Positions 53,850 to 64,000 of a stretch of DNA of 64,000 nucleotides are shown piece after piece. Under the pieces are notes generated by a model. That model did no database searches and was not told where the DNA came from. It was given only the letters and a program-made list of their open reading frames with translations. The translations under genes were made by a program, and so were the position numbers. This stretch comes from Adiantum capillus-veneris (lineage: Eukaryota > Streptophyta > Polypodiopsida > Polypodiales > Pteridaceae). The stretch spans positions 69,534,503 through 69,598,502 of the forward strand of contig CM043957.1 in NCBI GenBank assembly GCA_014529385.2. The letters run 5' to 3'. Position 1 is the stretch's first letter; every line of letters starts with the position of its first letter.

Positions 53850-56818
53850 TCATACCATTTGAAATGAGCTTGTCACCCTTTGAAACCAATTGTTCCAGTT
53901 GGTAATAGGTGAGGATTTTTGCCAGTAGTTTTCTATTACCCTAGGTGCCTCGTCAAGTTGCAAGGGTGGTAAGGTACTCTCCCAGGATCGAACTTGAAGT
54001 GGTTCATCAGGTGATTCTTGAACACTGGGAGGTGTGGATTCTTTTGTAGCTTTATGGAGGTCCACTACTATAGATGGAGGCTGTGTAGAAGCTTTTACCT
54101 CTATGGATGTATTACATGAGGAGCTAGAATCTTCATGGGACTCCCCCCTTCCTGAGCTAGGTGGAACAAATCGTTCTTTCTTTGGTACCCAAACTAGCTC
54201 GGGAGCGGGTGTGTAGCATTCTGTGATTTTTTTCTTTCCACGATCATTGATTCGTTTTGGAGATACGGGATTGGGCTCACTTGGGTCAGGTGATAGGTAA
54301 GAGCACAATCTACGTTTTGGCACCCAGATTTGATCATTTCCTTGATAGTAGCCTTGGGCTTCCAATAGTCGTTTAGGGATCCATCGCAACATTTTCTTAC
54401 TTTTCTTGGAGCGAGTGATACGTTTCTTACAAGGCTTCTGTTTTTTAGCACTAGCTATGGTCACTAAAGAAGCTTTAGGGACCCACTTGTATGTTTTCTT
54501 CGTTACATTAGGATGAGTTTTGTCGGAAGCGATATGCATTGCTTGTAGCATATTTAAGGGTATAGGTATTTCATCCCCCTCAGGTGTTACCCAGGTCGTC
54601 CCCCTATTTCCCCAAGTGTCTATGGTTGATGCTAGGTGGACCCAATCCACATTGTCCGACTCAGTCATCCCAGGTAGGATATCCATATAAGGAGAATCTT
54701 GGCCAATGTCTGTATCCTTCTTACAAGTGTAACAATATTGTAGTGGGGCTGAGTGAACTGTGGTGTCAGAGCGATGATCAATAATGGTTTTACTCCCTAA
54801 GGGGTGTACCTTACCAGTCACCAAATCCACTCTAAGGACAGAGTCTTGGAATTGCAAATAGACATGATTTTTAGACCAATCATGAACCATTTGTGCTTCC
54901 CTCATGAATGGTCGTCCTAAAATCATTTCATATGACATAAGGTGTTTAGAGAAATCCATTACAATGAACTTATGTCGTACCTTGTGTCCTAGAACTTTGA
55001 TCTTAAGATCCTTGAGCAGCCCCATAGGTTTGGCTATGGTACCATTTGCCATCTTTACCACAATGTTAGTAACACTGAGGCGGGGTTTTCCCATGGATTC
55101 CCAACAATCTTTTGTAACGATGCTAACTCCCGCACCACCATCAAGAATTCCCTTTATAGTTAATCCCTTGGTAGTGATGGGTAGGGTCGCATTAGACTCG
55201 TCGCCTTCAAAATACTGCCTTAATTCGTTAATGGGTACCTCGATCACAGACTCGTGTCCATCTAAGTCAAGTGATTGCACATGATTTTTCTCATCAATCA
55301 TAATCGAGTCAGGCCTATTTGGTTGCGCAAACTGCGATAATCCCGTTCGTAGCTCTCCGTTAAGGAATGCTCGAAGTGCAAGGAATAACTCAGGATCTCC
55401 ATACAGCTTTGCTATGATCGTGGTTCGGACCTCAGAAGACATGAAGTCCACTAGTTTGGCAACATTCATTGGCGTTTTGCAGGGTGTAGGTCCTTGACTA
55501 GGAACTGGTGAGGATGGAATCTCATATTCCTCAATGGGATCAGGTATTCTTTCGTTAAACATCCTTTCCAACAAGAAGGGTGTATGCTCACTTTCTGATG
55601 TCCCGTCCTCACTCCCTTCTTGGATGATACTAGATATGGCTAACGGTCTATGGTTCATGTGGGGTGGATGAACTTGCGTGGGAAACACTGTGTCATGAAT
55701 TTTGACCTGCATGGGTTCTGGTTCTAGTTTCCTTTGAGTCTCCTCCACTAAACCTCTTAGATGTTTCACCTGCTCAATCTCGTCTACTGGGTTTGGGTAC
55801 GTCCCACTCTTCTTTTTACGATTCTTCCCTTTTTGCCCCTGCGGTTTATCTTGAGGGTCTTGGATTGGATTTGGAAACACTTGTGTTTTCAGAGGCTCTT
55901 TATGATTTTCTCTTATTCGGTTTTCATTTGGTTCCATGTTACGGTTTTCTTTGTCGGTCTTTCCCTTTGTGGTATTGGTTCTAGTCTCCATTGTCTCGAT
56001 TGAATCTGAATCATCCTCGAGGTCATTCATATACACGGGGTCATCTCCTGTTCCTATGTTTGTTTTGGAACTTGGCTTTGAATTTTCCGTATTCTGCGAC
56101 TTCTTCCTTCGTGTCTTCTTTTTCTTTGCTTGGATAACTGACGCGGTATCTCTCTCTTCAAGGATATGTCCTGGCCCTTGAAGCATAGACCGTGTAATCG
56201 CATAAGCGGGTGCGACGGGTGGTATTGGCGATGTCACACTAGCAATTTCGACCAAATTTAGGGGTGTGATTTTAGGCGCATTTGGGTTATAGGGGCATTG
56301 GGCAATCAAGTGATCTATGCCACAACGATTACATGTGAGTATTGGCATTGCAGACGTGCTCCCTTGATTCATTTGCATCTGTGCAGCATTCTTTTGCAGC
56401 CTAATAGGGCACTCCGCTACTCGATGTGGTCCACCACACTCGTAGCATTGAAGAGGTGGCCTCCTAGCCTGGGTGTTGATATTTTGACCTCTGGATGCGA
56501 GAGCAGCAGCTTGATAAACCGGCTTGACTTGTCCCCAACAATCTTCCATGTAGTATATAGGACACTCTTCCAATGTATCAAGTCCGTAGGCAATACTAGT
56601 GTCTATTTCCTCCTCACAGCCATCTGCATAAGCATTAGATGGCTCGCAACCCACTTGGTTCATAGGGGCGACTCTTGGATGCGGGGGCTGCGGTCCTAGC
56701 ACAGGAGGTGGTAGCGGTGTAGCTTGTACAACATTTTGAGGTCTAGGGACCATGTGTTGTGGTAGTTGCTCAACAGGTGGAGTAGGCATCAATACAGGAG
56801 CTCGCGGTGTAACCGGCC
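53850..56818 (-). CDS. Element F Gag-protease-tail fusion, about 989 open codons
   Basis: The frame is open from the D insertion to the stop at 53850. Two zinc knuckles come first (CYECGGPHRVAEC near 56450-56412, CNRCGIDHLIAQC near 56335-56297). A long charged region follows, then a retropepsin with DGGAG (Asp near 55142, Gly for the usual Ser/Thr) and MILGRPFM (near 54925). The frame then goes straight to the tail found after integrase in A (W-(V/I)-P-K motifs, ITECYTP, ending NWFQRV). No stop or shift is present, in contrast to A and B. The N-terminal capsid part is beyond D. The first Met at 56873 lies in the D LTR and is not the native start. Confidence 0.82.
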
Positions 56819-58283
56819 TGTTCAATCCAAAAAGGGCGGTAGACTTTACTTTAAACCTTGATTTAGCTTTCACCCGTTATTAGTCGTCTATTTTACTTGT
56901 ATTTTCAAGACACAACAAAGGGGAGAGGGATACAGGCTGCTAGATTGCACCTGTATGAGTAGACAGACACCAGATTGGCCCCTAACTTAGGCGCCCCTTT
57001 CGGTATTTCTTTATTGTTCAAAAGAGGGAATAAACGCTGTGGTTCCTACAAGCTGCCCCGCACAAACTCGGCTGAATTTCCACTGTTCCAGCCCGATTTC
57101 GGCAGCATAACTGTACTAGAACCCTTCACGGTCAGTATTCCCACGCATTGACTGACTTTCCCGACGCATACGGGCACTTTGCAAAACCTGGCGAGAATCT
57201 GCAGCACGCTGAATTCTCTGTTTTCAGCCCTGAAAATACGCCAGATCGCCTGTACAGCGGTCCCCTTGCGTCCCCAAACCTCCTGGGGGTATTAGGGTCC
57301 GTTTAGGGCCAAAACCCTAAACCTGCAAAAATACACAGCAGGCTGTTATTCACTGTTTCGGGCTCCGTTTCGCGTGCCGGTCGCATCCGTAGCAAGCCCT
57401 CGAGCTCCCGCACCTGTAGGGCTACTTGCCCTTTGAATCGGACGAGATTTCTGGCGTGAAACCTCTCCGAATTCACCTGTACCTGCGGGGGGATTAGCCG
57501 CTAGCTAATCCAGTACCTGTGCAAGAGGCTCTTGCCTCGGCAATCGCGCATGAACCCACACAACTGTACATTGGTCAAATGAAGAGCCCACTAGAGGGGC
57601 ATAACATACTGCCAAAGGGGAGAGAGAGGGCAGTGCGTAGCGTGCAGGGCATCACTCCTGGCACCGCACTGTGCATAAGAGGGAAAGCAAGCACTCCATA
57701 GCTCTTAACCTGTGACAGAGACTTGCAAAATGAGCCTCCCAGCTATAAATCACGTTTTTGCCTTCTCTATAAGTAGTAAACTGGCCTCAGAGTGCCAAGT
57801 GTCACTCATTTGTGCATTTTCCCGCTTTAGACCCTCGGGTCTAAAAATATCTCACCTGCAGCCTCTGTTGACTTGGCCACAGAGTAACAAAATGATCCCC
57901 ATGTCAAACTGCACGTAATGACGCGAAGACATTTTCAGGTCCCAAAATAGCAGTTCCCTAAATTTTAGGAGATGCTGCCATTGTATCTTTCTAGGTCATC
58001 CGACCCTCTTTGTACACTGCGGCCACATCCAGAACTGAAATGTAGCCTCTGTAGCAAAGGATTCCACTTTGGCTAGTCAATGACCCCACTTGGCTAACCA
58101 TAGTCCTTGTCCAACCTTAGTGCTCTCTTGCCCTCAGGCCTGGACTCCCTCTGGACAGTTCCACACTAGCTATGCAATGCAGGGCAGTTAGATTTCCCGA
58201 GGGGTGTTTCCAAAAGTGAAAGTAAATAGATAATAAGAAAGAAATCAACAAAAAAGATAGATAGTAGTCACACGCTGGTGACA
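56819..58283 (-). repeat. 3' LTR of element D
   Basis: It starts TGTCACCAGCGTGTGAC (58283) after the PPT and ends GGATTGAACA (56819), where homology to B gag resumes. An AATAAAG-type signal lies near 57010 (minus strand) before the GGGGCGCC segment shared with K. Confidence 0.78.
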
Positions 58284-58285
58284 TA

Positions 58286-58295
58286 CCCCCCTCTT
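58286..58295 (-). other. Polypurine tract of element D
   Basis: The minus strand AAGAGGGGGG lies two bases before the LTR start. Confidence 0.8.
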
Positions 58296-58296
58296 G

Positions 58297-58856
58297 AAAT
58301 CTCAAACGTCCTCGTTTGCATCTATGTCGTACATGCTTACTGTCAACACTGATGTATTCAACACCTGTCGACACATATACGACACATACATGCTCATTGT
58401 CAACCCTGGTGTATTCAACACCTCGTCGACTCATGTATTGCCTGCGTGTGAACCCTGTCCCAATGACATAGTGGTAGCTGCACACTCTGCCATTGCTTTG
58501 AGTCACTAACTTTCCAATGACAAAATGGTAGCTGCACATTTTGCCACTGTCTTATAGTACACGTTGGATCCCGTAACACTTTCGAGCATACCCAAACCGA
58601 CAGTTTAAGAATGCAGTTACACATGTACTCCTGAATAGAAGCAATCATTGTATCCTTGACAAACTGACAAGAAATACTCACTTCTATAGCACTAACCAAA
58701 CTTTTGGACATTCCATAAGAGCAATTGCCAAACTGACAATCTGTACAGCTCTAACATTCATGTAACAGGTATTTCATTTGAGCTCACTTTAAATACCATG
58801 TACATCATTTGTTTCAGAAGCCATTGTCACACTGACAATCCATTTAGCTTTGAAAC
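58297..58856 (-). other. Element D 3' untranslated region with short tandem repeats
   Basis: There is no ORF. There is a 57-base repeat (units starting 58330 and 58387), a 54-base repeat (units starting 58460 and 58514) and several TTGTCAGTTTGNCAA-like small palindromes (near 58655, 58726, 58822). Confidence 0.7.
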
Positions 58857-61800
58857 TCAAGGGGTCAAGGTAGGTTGCAAATCGAAGGCTTCCAGGTAAA
58901 GTGATAACACAGTTGGTGACTCTGCAAGTTCACCTTCTTCCATCCACTTAGCATCCATTGGTGGATAGTTTCTGAACTTTACCAAGTAACGCCTAGCAAC
59001 CTTGCCTTTCACTTTCCTTTCTTTGTGTGCCAAAATCTGTTCAGGGACCAAGATCTCGTCAAGTTCCTCGACTTCCGGCTGATCTTCAGCTGGAATAGCT
59101 TCTGGCACATCACCCACATAGGGTCTGAGAAGACTCACATGAAACGCATTGTGAATCTTCCAACTGTCAGGCAATTTCAGCCTATATGCAACATCACTGA
59201 TTATGTCGCACACTTGAAAAGGCCCATAGTAACGCATGCTGAGCTTTGGAAACAGTCTTTCCTTGCCCTTCATCTTCTTTAACCTTGCCTTTTCAAACCG
59301 TAGAAGCACCCAATCACCAAGTGAATATACCACTTCACGACGGTGACGATCAGCTGCTTTCTTTTGCTTTGCCTGAGTCCTTTCTAAGGCCACTTTGACC
59401 TTCTTGTACATTTCATCCATGTCTTGAACATACTTATCTGCTTCAAATATCTTGTCCTTTGTATGCAGTATGGGAGGAACTTTCTTGCCACCTTCAACTA
59501 TCTCAAAAGGTGCCTTGCCAGTTGATGAATGCACTGTATTATTGTATGCATACTCCACCAATGGCAAATACTGCTCCCACTTTCCTTTATGCTCTGACAC
59601 ATAGCACTTGAGCAGATCTAGGACAGTAGAATTTGCCTCTTCCGACTGCCCATCTGTTTGAGGATGAAATGACGAAGAGAATTTGAGCGTGGTGCCCATA
59701 TTCTCAAACAAACCTTTCCAGAACAAACTAGTCATGCGTGGATCACGGTCGCTAATAATCGACTGTGGCATGCCATGATACTTGAAAATATTGCTCATAA
59801 ACAAGCGTGCCATCTGATCTGGCTTTATCTTCTTCCTGACAGGAATAAAATGAGCCTGTTTGCTGAATCTGCAAATAATGGTCCAAATACCATCATTTCC
59901 TGTCTGCGTTCTCGGAAGATCAAAGATAAAATCCATAGCAATACTTTCCCATGGTTTATCTGGAATAGGTAGTGGTTGCAATAACCCTGGTGCCTTTTGC
60001 CTGTCAAACTTGACCTTTTGGCATACTAGGCATTCTCGCACAAAGGCATCCACATCCCTTCTCAATGTAGGCCAATAGAAGAATGTCTCAACCGCTTTAA
60101 CTGTAGCATCGATACCACGATGCCCTGCATACGGTGGGACATGACTCTCTTCCATAACTTTGCGTCGCAATGGCTTTGTGACACACAATCTGCCATGCAT
60201 CATCATGAACCCATCTTTAAGAAGATAGTGTTCATGATGTTGTCCATCCATTAGTTGCTCGAAGACCCTTGCAAAATCTTCATCATTTGCATACTGTTCT
60301 CTCATATCATCAAGTTCATGATGATAAGGAATCGACACAGCTGAAATTTGTGGCTTTCTTGACAAGGCATCAGCCACAACGTTCTTCTTGCCTTCCACAT
60401 GCACAATCTGAAAATGGAACATGGACAAGATATTTGCCCATCGCATATGCTTCTCAGATAACTTTGTTTGTGTCAAGAAGTATCGCAAGGTCTGATGATC
60501 CGTTTGGACAACGAAATCTGCACCTAGCAGGTAGTGTTTCCAACTTAAGAGCGCATGAATCACAGCCAGTAACTCTTTCTCATAGACCTGCATGGTCATC
60601 TCTGGCCCTTGCAAAATTCTGCTCTCATAGGCTACTACCCTGCCATCTTGCATTAGCACAGCACCAATGCTACTACCGCAGGCATCACACTGGACCACAA
60701 ATGACTTCCTAAGATCTGGCAACACAATGACTGGATCCGAAGTCATCTTTTCCTTTAAGAGATTAAAAGCTAAAATCTCTTTTTGTGTCCATCTAAAGGT
60801 GACTGCCTTCTTTTGAAGAGCATGTAAAGGTGAAGCAATCTCAGCGAAATTTCGGATAAACCTTCTGTAATAGGAGCATAGTCCCAAAAAGCTTCGGACA
60901 TCATGCACCGTCTTCAAATTTGGCCATGACTTGATCGCTTCAACTTTTGCAGGATCCATTCTGACACCATCCTTTGAGACAATGTGTCCCAGAAAGTGAA
61001 TCTCTTCCAGAAAAAACTCACTTTTCTTTGCATTGATGAGCAACCTATGACTGCGTAGCTCTTTGAACACAATGGCCAAGTGATGCCTATGCTCCTCTTC
61101 ATTCTTTGAGTAGACTATCATGTCATCAAAGAATGTACCAACAAACTGCTGGTGTGGACGGAAAATTCTGTCCATCATCCTATTGAACGTAGCCGGAGCA
61201 TTTGTGAGACCAAAGGGCATCACTAAAAATTCGTAAAGGCCAAACGTTGTTCTAAAAGCAGTCTTGTGCACATCCTCTGATCTAATGCGGATCTGATGAT
61301 ACCCACTCTTTAGATCTATCCTGCTAAACATAGCTGCTCCTTCTAATTTGTCCATAATATCATCAATTCTAGGTATAGGGAACCTATTCTTGATGGTATT
61401 CTTGTTCAGTGCACGGTAGTCGATGCACATACGCCATGAGCCATCTTTTTTCTGCACCAACAATACTGGAGAACAGAATGGAGATGAACTGGGCTGAATC
61501 AGCCCTTTTTCTAACAGCTCCTGTACTTGGCCCATTATCTCTTTCTGCTGAGCCGCACTAACCCTGTACGGAGGCTTGTTTGGTGGGCTACTGCCTGGCA
61601 CCAAATCTATCGCATGGTCCTCGGGTCTCTCTGGCGGTAATTGAGACGGTAATGAATCGGAAAAACAGTCACTATACTGTTGTAAAAACATTGACCTTTC
61701 TTTATCTAGCACAGATAAATTTGATTCATCACAATCTGACACTTCACGTGCAAAAACCAAGTACGCAGAAAGATGCTTTTTCATTACAGAAGTAATAGCA

Positions 61801-63920
61801 GAAGCTGATACAGTAGGAATAGACTCCCCTTTAAGCTTTACATCCAGAATGTGAGTCTTTCCCCTGCTCTGTACAGTGATCTTTTTGTTGTAGGCATCCA
61901 TGATTCCCTGTACACGAAATAACCAAGGAATACCTAACAACACATCACATCCGTCCAGTGGCATGATGTAAAATTCTTCAGCATCTACATAGGACTGGAT
62001 ATGTAGACGCAACTTTCCAATGATGGGTGTCACAGCCTCTGTATGGCCAGGACATGCCAAACCTGCCTCTGCTGTATACCCCATCTCTTCAGGTCTGATT
62101 CCCAACTTTGAAGCCAATTCTGGGGAAATAAAGTTGGCTTTGGCACCTGGATCAAAGAAGATAAGCACTGTTTGATCCCTAACCTTTCCCCATGCTCTGC
62201 AAAGCTCACTTGCATGTGAATTTGGCTTGTCGCCCACCATATCTGGCACTAGACCTGCCATGGGCTTCTTTCCTTTCTTGTCTTCCTTGTCTTCAGAATC
62301 AGGTGGCCTTTTCTTTGTAGGACAGTTGTAAGCAATGTGGCCAGGCTGCTCACATATAAAGCATTTGTTCTCTGTCCTCAGGACCTTCTTTTGCTCTTCT
62401 GACTTGCGAGGAAAACGTCTTTTCCATTTCTTTGCTGGTCCTTTTTCTGATTCAGCCGTAGCTTTGTCTTTCCCTGCGTTGGCTGACTCCTGAGTCCCTT
62501 TAGGAGCCTCATTGGGAACGTGCTTCTTGGCTGAATTTTTCTTGCCTGATCCTGCCTTGACGCCAGTGTTAAATTCACAATCTTCTCCCTTGAGCAAACC
62601 ATTGCCAGTGTTTGCTACCTCGATGAGCTGCGTCAAAGTAGTGACTTTTGTCTTCGTGCAGTATTTTCTCAATCCTTTGGGTAGGCCACAACAGTATTTT
62701 TCAATCTGTTCTGTCAATGGCACAAACCTATAGGAAGTTACTGGAAGTAGAGCTTTCCAAAACTTCCGATTGTAATCATCCAGATTTCTGCAAGTGGCAG
62801 CATTAAGCTGGTGCCATTCTGTCATGACATCTGCTTCGAAATCATCAGATAACCATGCTGCTGCAAAAATCTGCTTGAAGTAAATCCATGTGGACGGAGC
62901 TTGCCCTTGAAGCAATAAAGTTGTCCACCATTGTCCCGCATTCCCTGTCAAGAAAGTGGCTGCCTTGCGGACCTTTGAAGCCTCTGTAAAGTTTCCCCCT
63001 GCATAGGCCTTATCAAACTGCTGGAGGAATGAAAGAGCCTTCTTCCTGTCATCAAACCCTGTAAAGGTCGTGAATGACACACCTTTGCCACCTTCTTTGT
63101 ACGGAGTTGGCCTCTCCAGCGGCGTTAAATTGTCATATGGAAGTGACTGAAACATGGGAACACTATTAGGGTTCATCTGTGTTCCTTGGCCGCTATTAAC
63201 TTGACCTGGAAATGCCATATTTGGCTGCTGATTTGTAATTCCAGCCATGCCAAAATTTGCTTGTGGCATCCCAAATTGTCCCTGAGTGCTTTGAAACCCT
63301 GGTTGCATACCCATGACACTGTACATGGGGTTAGGCATCATCGTTTGAGCACCCGCAAACACTGTTCCTGGCGTATAAAACTGATTTCCAGGTGCATGAC
63401 CAGCCATGCTCTGAAATACCGATCCACCTCCAAAATAGCCAGGGTGTACTGAAGGTGGTGGGAAGACCTGTTGCATAGCCTGTAAGTTGCTTCCTTGCCC
63501 ATTAGAACCAGCTATAGGCTGCTGAAAGGTGGCGGGCTGAATTGGTACAGCTTGAAAAACTGGCATCTCAGCCACCTGTTCTTGCACCTTAGGCATAGGT
63601 CGTGGAGACTGCATGTTCTCCGTCAAGTGTACAGGTGTTTCCATTGACTGTGCGGTATGAATCACCTGTGCTCGAGCCTTAACAGGCTTTTGAATATGAT
63701 CCAGTGACCCAACTTGCTGAGACGGAACAGGAGGTTGCAGAAAAGCTAAAAACCTCGGATTCTGCATTACTTGTGTGAACATAGCCACAGTAGTAGCCAA
63801 CTGGGTCCTGAATATATCATCATCAGTCTGTGGTGGTCTTGAGGACTCACCCACTTCATGTGTCTGTTGACCCTGTGAAGAGGAAACCTCTTCAGTCACA
63901 TCATCTGGTCTGTCAGCCAT
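58857..63920 (-). CDS. Element D Gag-Pol polyprotein with chromodomain, about 1687 residues
   Basis: Start ATG at 63920 (MADRPDD); an open stretch 17 codons longer lacks an ATG. The capsid domain is at about residues 278-433 (FLTGNAGQWWTTLL). The CCHC knuckle CFICEQPGHIAYNC is at about 519-533. The retropepsin has DPGA with Asp590 and LLGIPWL. RT motifs are [21 protein letters not shown] and FFDD at 930-933 (FF where Y/F-x is usual). RNase H is at about 1065-1190 (QCDACGSSIG, YEKELLAVIHAL, VADALSRKP). Integrase has an HHCC region, MDFIFDL, SDRDPRMTS and GQSEEAN (usual SERVN-type Glu kept). A chromodomain lies at about 1620-1680 (RRYLVKFRNYPPMDAKWM), which in chromoviruses directs insertion to marked chromatin. 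There are no stops, so the copy may be young and functional. Confidence 0.93.
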   Translation of the reverse strand: MADRPDDVTEEVSSSQGQQTHEVGESSRPPQTDDDIFRTQLATTVAMFTQVMQNPRFLAFLQPPVPSQQVGSLDHIQKPVKARAQVIHTAQSMETPVHLTENMQSPRPMPKVQEQVAEMPVFQAVPIQPATFQQPIAGSNGQGSNLQAMQQVFPPPSVHPGYFGGGSVFQSMAGHAPGNQFYTPGTVFAGAQTMMPNPMYSVMGMQPGFQSTQGQFGMPQANFGMAGITNQQPNMAFPGQVNSGQGTQMNPNSVPMFQSLPYDNLTPLERPTPYKEGGKGVSFTTFTGFDDRKKALSFLQQFDKAYAGGNFTEASKVRKAATFLTGNAGQWWTTLLLQGQAPSTWIYFKQIFAAAWLSDDFEADVMTEWHQLNAATCRNLDDYNRKFWKALLPVTSYRFVPLTEQIEKYCCGLPKGLRKYCTKTKVTTLTQLIEVANTGNGLLKGEDCEFNTGVKAGSGKKNSAKKHVPNEAPKGTQESANAGKDKATAESEKGPAKKWKRRFPRKSEEQKKVLRTENKCFICEQPGHIAYNCPTKKRPPDSEDKEDKKGKKPMAGLVPDMVGDKPNSHASELCRAWGKVRDQTVLIFFDPGAKANFISPELASKLGIRPEEMGYTAEAGLACPGHTEAVTPIIGKLRLHIQSYVDAEEFYIMPLDGCDVLLGIPWLFRVQGIMDAYNKKITVQSRGKTHILDVKLKGESIPTVSASAITSVMKKHLSAYLVFAREVSDCDESNLSVLDKERSMFLQQYSDCFSDSLPSQLPPERPEDHAIDLVPGSSPPNKPPYRVSAAQQKEIMGQVQELLEKGLIQPSSSPFCSPVLLVQKKDGSWRMCIDYRALNKNTIKNRFPIPRIDDIMDKLEGAAMFSRIDLKSGYHQIRIRSEDVHKTAFRTTFGLYEFLVMPFGLTNAPATFNRMMDRIFRPHQQFVGTFFDDMIVYSKNEEEHRHHLAIVFKELRSHRLLINAKKSEFFLEEIHFLGHIVSKDGVRMDPAKVEAIKSWPNLKTVHDVRSFLGLCSYYRRFIRNFAEIASPLHALQKKAVTFRWTQKEILAFNLLKEKMTSDPVIVLPDLRKSFVVQCDACGSSIGAVLMQDGRVVAYESRILQGPEMTMQVYEKELLAVIHALLSWKHYLLGADFVVQTDHQTLRYFLTQTKLSEKHMRWANILSMFHFQIVHVEGKKNVVADALSRKPQISAVSIPYHHELDDMREQYANDEDFARVFEQLMDGQHHEHYLLKDGFMMMHGRLCVTKPLRRKVMEESHVPPYAGHRGIDATVKAVETFFYWPTLRRDVDAFVRECLVCQKVKFDRQKAPGLLQPLPIPDKPWESIAMDFIFDLPRTQTGNDGIWTIICRFSKQAHFIPVRKKIKPDQMARLFMSNIFKYHGMPQSIISDRDPRMTSLFWKGLFENMGTTLKFSSSFHPQTDGQSEEANSTVLDLLKCYVSEHKGKWEQYLPLVEYAYNNTVHSSTGKAPFEIVEGGKKVPPILHTKDKIFEADKYVQDMDEMYKKVKVALERTQAKQKKAADRHRREVVYSLGDWVLLRFEKARLKKMKGKERLFPKLSMRYYGPFQVCDIISDVAYRLKLPDSWKIHNAFHVSLLRPYVGDVPEAIPAEDQPEVEELDEILVPEQILAHKERKVKGKVARRYLVKFRNYPPMDAKWMEEGELAESPTVLSLYLEAFDLQPTLTP

Positions 63921-64000
63921 AATTACAATTCCCTGTGTCTGGTCTATGATCCCCTGTGTCTTCAAGCCCAAAACTGACCAAGGCTCACTTCTATGGGAAA
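63921..64000 (-). other. Element D leader, partial
   Basis: Eighty bases upstream of the gag ATG to the window edge. The PBS is not visible. Confidence 0.6.

Larger units (their letters stand above)
51660..56818 (-). mobile_element. Element F: A-family gypsy element without RT, RNase H or integrase
   Basis: Minus strand: partial gag, protease, basic tail, non-coding region, PPT and a 3' LTR at 51660-52227. Compared with A, the internal deletion removes everything from after PR1 to the PR2 domain, and the joined frame is open. It interrupts element G on the left and is itself interrupted by element D at 56818. It is probably non-autonomous, using enzymes of A-type relatives. Confidence 0.85.
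56819..64000 (-). mobile_element. Element D: Ty3/gypsy chromovirus with intact polyprotein
   Basis: Minus strand: leader (from 64000), uninterrupted gag-pol ORF, 3' untranslated region with short repeats, PPT and a 3' LTR of 1465 bases. The 5' LTR and PBS are outside. It is inserted in the Gag frame of F. It is the only candidate autonomous element here. Confidence 0.88.

Noticed and set aside
58330-58567. CRISPR-like regularly spaced repeats
   Set aside because: Only two units each of 57 and 54 bases, directly adjacent and without spacers; this is a eukaryotic retroelement 3' UTR.

Overview
The window looks like repeat-rich nuclear DNA of a land plant. It contains Ty3/gypsy LTR retrotransposons with tRNA-Asp-type and tRNA-Met-type primer sites, chromodomain elements, En/Spm (CACTA) transposons with a TNP2-type transposase, a LINE fragment and many CT/GA/CA microsatellites. 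I cannot name the species; a large non-flowering-plant genome such as a fern is only a guess. I found no host gene that I can defend. Almost every coding stretch belongs to a mobile element, most are decayed, and several sit inside one another.

Left part (1-14630). Element A (+, 1-8089) is a gypsy element with protease, RT, RNase H and integrase, an unusual second protease-like domain after integrase, a 140-residue orphan ORF and a 3' LTR at 7487-8089. It interrupts element B (-, 8090-12958), a related element showing a multi-zinc-knuckle gag, a tRNA-Asp-like PBS and a 5' LTR. A second decayed gag-like fragment (N, -) follows.

Middle part (14631-45650). C (+, 14631-20532) and C2 (-, 20533-25252) are two elements of one family in which only gag is visible, lying in opposite orientation, with C2 apparently inserted in the 3' LTR of C. 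Next come CACTA1 (about 25253-32081, intron-containing TNP2 gene on the minus strand), the decayed gypsy element E (+, 32082-37244), the end of a second CACTA element (from 37245), a solitary A-family LTR with a PBS-like site (H, 38011-38638) and a decayed gypsy element D2 (-, 38826 to about 45650). D2 carries a 0.9 kb insertion full of palindromes.

Right part (45650-64000). After about 2.3 kb of unclassified DNA come a LINE RT pseudogene (48000-49310), an LTR-like segment K with repeated bZIP-type motifs, and the 3' end of a gypsy element G (-). Element F (-), an A-family relative that has lost RT, RNase H and integrase but keeps a long open Gag-protease frame, interrupts G. Element D (-), a gypsy/chromovirus element with an uninterrupted polyprotein of about 1687 codons, in turn interrupts F. 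The order of insertion here was G, then F, then D.

Functionally, D is the only element in view that could supply a full enzyme set. F and C look like non-autonomous partners that would need enzymes from relatives. A-family LTRs (A, B, F, H) each carry a microsatellite block downstream of the promoter and so spread simple repeats.
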